Source: Microvirga tunisiensis
GTDB lineage: Bacteria > Pseudomonadota > Alphaproteobacteria > Rhizobiales > Beijerinckiaceae
Assembly: GCF_009296175.1 (NCBI RefSeq)
Contig: NZ_VOSK01000018.1
Span: 1 to 54,751 of the forward strand
Reading direction: 5' to 3'
Length of the DNA stretch: 54,751 nt
Shown here: positions 53,640-54,751 of the stretch, piece after piece
Layout: every line of letters starts with the position of its first letter
Position numbering within the stretch: position 1 is the first letter of the stretch
Notes under the pieces: generated by a model
The model's input: only the letters and a program-made list of their open reading frames with translations
What the model was told of the DNA's origin: nothing
The model's database searches: none
Translations under genes and position numbers: made by a program

Positions 53640-54329
53640 ATGAACCGCACGGCTGTTGCCTACTATCGTGTCTCAACCAAGCGTCAGGGTAGGTCAGGAT
53701 TGGGCTTGGAGGCACAAAGGGAAGCTGTGGCACGATTTGCCGCCCAGGAAGGCCTAGAGGTCGTTGCTGAGTACACCGAGGTCGAGACTGGCAAGGGTTC
53801 TGATGCTCTTGAACGGCGTCCCCAGTTAGCAGCCGCTATTGAGAAAGCTAAGAGGCTAGGTGCTGTGGTGATGGTGGCCAAGCTGGATAGGCTGAGCCGT
53901 GATGTTCACTTCATCAGTGGACTCATGAGGAGCCGTGTCCGATTTGTGGTCACTGAGCTTGGGGCGGATGCAGACCCCTTCATGCTGCATGTCTATGCGG
54001 CTCTGGCTGAGAAGGAACGCACGCTGATTGCCCAGAGGACCAAAGCTGCTCTGGCTGCTGCTAAGGCATGTGGGGTGAAGTTGGGGAACCCCAAGGGGGC
54101 TCAGCACCTGAAGGGACGAGGCAACCGTGAGGCTGTGGAAGCTGTGTCTCAGGGGGCTCAAGATAGGGCACAGATGCTTGCTGGGGTCTTGGAGGACCTA
54201 CGGGCACAGGGGATTACCTCAGCCAATGCCATGGCAAAGGCACTCAACAGCCAAGGCATCGCTACGGCTAGAGGAGGCCAGTGGACGGCCAGGGGTGTCC
54301 TAAATGTCCTTGAGAGACTGAATGGCTAG
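53640..54329 (+). CDS. Serine recombinase (resolvase type)
   Basis: A 229-residue recombinase. [20 protein letters not shown] holds the catalytic Ser12, and [12 protein letters not shown] the conserved Asp-Arg motif of the resolvase domain. A C-terminal helix-turn-helix-like part ([20 protein letters not shown] and [13 protein letters not shown]) binds DNA. It is longer than Tn3 resolvases (~185) and shorter than large integrases. It probably mobilises or resolves the element in this part of the window. Confidence 0.92.
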   Translation: MNRTAVAYYRVSTKRQGRSGLGLEAQREAVARFAAQEGLEVVAEYTEVETGKGSDALERRPQLAAAIEKAKRLGAVVMVAKLDRLSRDVHFISGLMRSRVRFVVTELGADADPFMLHVYAALAEKERTLIAQRTKAALAAAKACGVKLGNPKGAQHLKGRGNREAVEAVSQGAQDRAQMLAGVLEDLRAQGITSANAMAKALNSQGIATARGGQWTARGVLNVLERLNG

Positions 54330-54624
54330 ACCTGACTAGTAGGAATTATGTCAGGACCCTACTTTGCCATAGGTTATGCCTTTTTGAAAGACCTTGGAAC
54401 CTGCTGACACTCCAACAGGTAAACACGTAAAGTATTTAACAAATAAACACACAAGCGATTGCTTTAAGGTTACATCATATTACCCTCTAGACCTTCTCTG
54501 TGATCTCGGGTGACACAGGGGAAATATTCGCTTCATGTGGGTAGTTGCTTGGATATTATGAATGATAGTCAGATGGGGTCAGGTGGTGAGGCCCTGGAGG
54601 ACCTTGAGACAAGCCACGGACAAC
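54330..54624. other. AT-rich intergenic region
   Basis: About 295 bases between the recombinase and the transposase tail. No gene was seen. The right end of the island or an IS end may lie here. Confidence 0.4.
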
Positions 54625-54751
54625 CTAGTGTTGTGACTCTAACGCTTGTTTCGCACGGGCGACCTTTTCCAGGATAGCTGAGGCCGAGGCGGTCCAGACA
54701 AAGGGTCTCGGGTCGGCATTGTGGTGCTCCAGGTAGTCCATGATCGCGCTT
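54625..54751 (-). CDS. 3' end of an IS630-type transposase, cut by the window edge
   Basis: The last 41 codons of a gene entering from the right edge. IMDYLEHHNADPRPFVWTAS and the following KVARAKQALES match the C-terminus of IS630-family DDE transposases (family pattern HNxxPxPFVWT). Stop is the TAG at 54625-54627. The inverted repeat of this IS end should lie just left of the stop. Confidence 0.75.
   Translation of the reverse strand, partial: SAIMDYLEHHNADPRPFVWTASASAILEKVARAKQALESQH

Overview
The window looks like a chromosomal segment of a GC-rich alphaproteobacterium of the order Hyphomicrobiales, most likely Methylobacteriaceae/Microvirga-like. The basis is the conserved order rplU-rpmA-GNAT-obgE-proB-proA-nadD-rsfS-rlmH-envC-like-ctpA-rppH, DUF1236 and DUF1127 small proteins, and alphaproteobacterial intergenic palindromes. 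The genus is an inference. No rRNA, CRISPR array or prophage structural gene was seen; one tRNA gene (Ser, CGA) is present.

Layout. (1) 0.3-9.8 kb is a carbohydrate-use locus: a divergent ArsR-like regulator, a five-gene oligopeptide-type ABC importer, an intracellular GH51 alpha-L-arabinofuranosidase and a uronate-dehydrogenase-like SDR. It probably imports arabinose-containing oligosaccharides and hydrolyses them in the cytoplasm. Two 10-bp palindromes between regulator and importer are candidate operators. (2) 10.7-24.9 kb, all on the minus strand, is an ion and organic-anion transport block: an AbgT-family transporter with an M20 metallopeptidase, an intact SLC13 permease, a compact Mrp/Mbh-like cation-antiporter operon and a second SLC13 permease split by an IS110/IS1111-type insertion sequence. 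The Mrp-like operon ends in an unusual 1032-residue protein that carries two complete antiporter modules. Removing the IS between its 10-bp inverted repeats restores an in-frame 610-codon permease, the same length as the intact paralogue. (3) 25.2-31.7 kb is an RND efflux operon with two membrane-fusion proteins (TriABC-like arrangement), followed by a convergent AraC-type regulator with a shortened sensor domain. (4) 32-36.9 kb holds small envelope proteins, glutaminase glsA, a 559-residue beta-solenoid membrane protein and a stretch of decayed gene fragments. (5) 36.9-48.7 kb is the conserved housekeeping block (ribosomal proteins L21 and L27, Obg GTPase, proline synthesis, NAD synthesis, ribosome silencing and methylation, cell-wall hydrolase activator, C-terminal protease, RNA pyrophosphohydrolase). 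(6) 48.9-50.6 kb has species-level small genes, including a Ser/Gly/Thr-rich DUF1236 protein. (7) About 50.7-54.75 kb is visibly less GC-rich and holds a zinc-ribbon membrane protein, a LysE exporter, a DUF1127 protein, a serine recombinase and the tail of an IS630-type transposase. It looks like an acquired island.

Main items for follow-up are the fused double-antiporter subunit, the IS1111-type element with its 3' non-coding flank (a possible bridge-RNA locus) inside a permease gene, the tandem operator of the arabinoside regulator, the MFP-RND-MFP operon, and the repeat element running into the 5' end of the envC-like gene.
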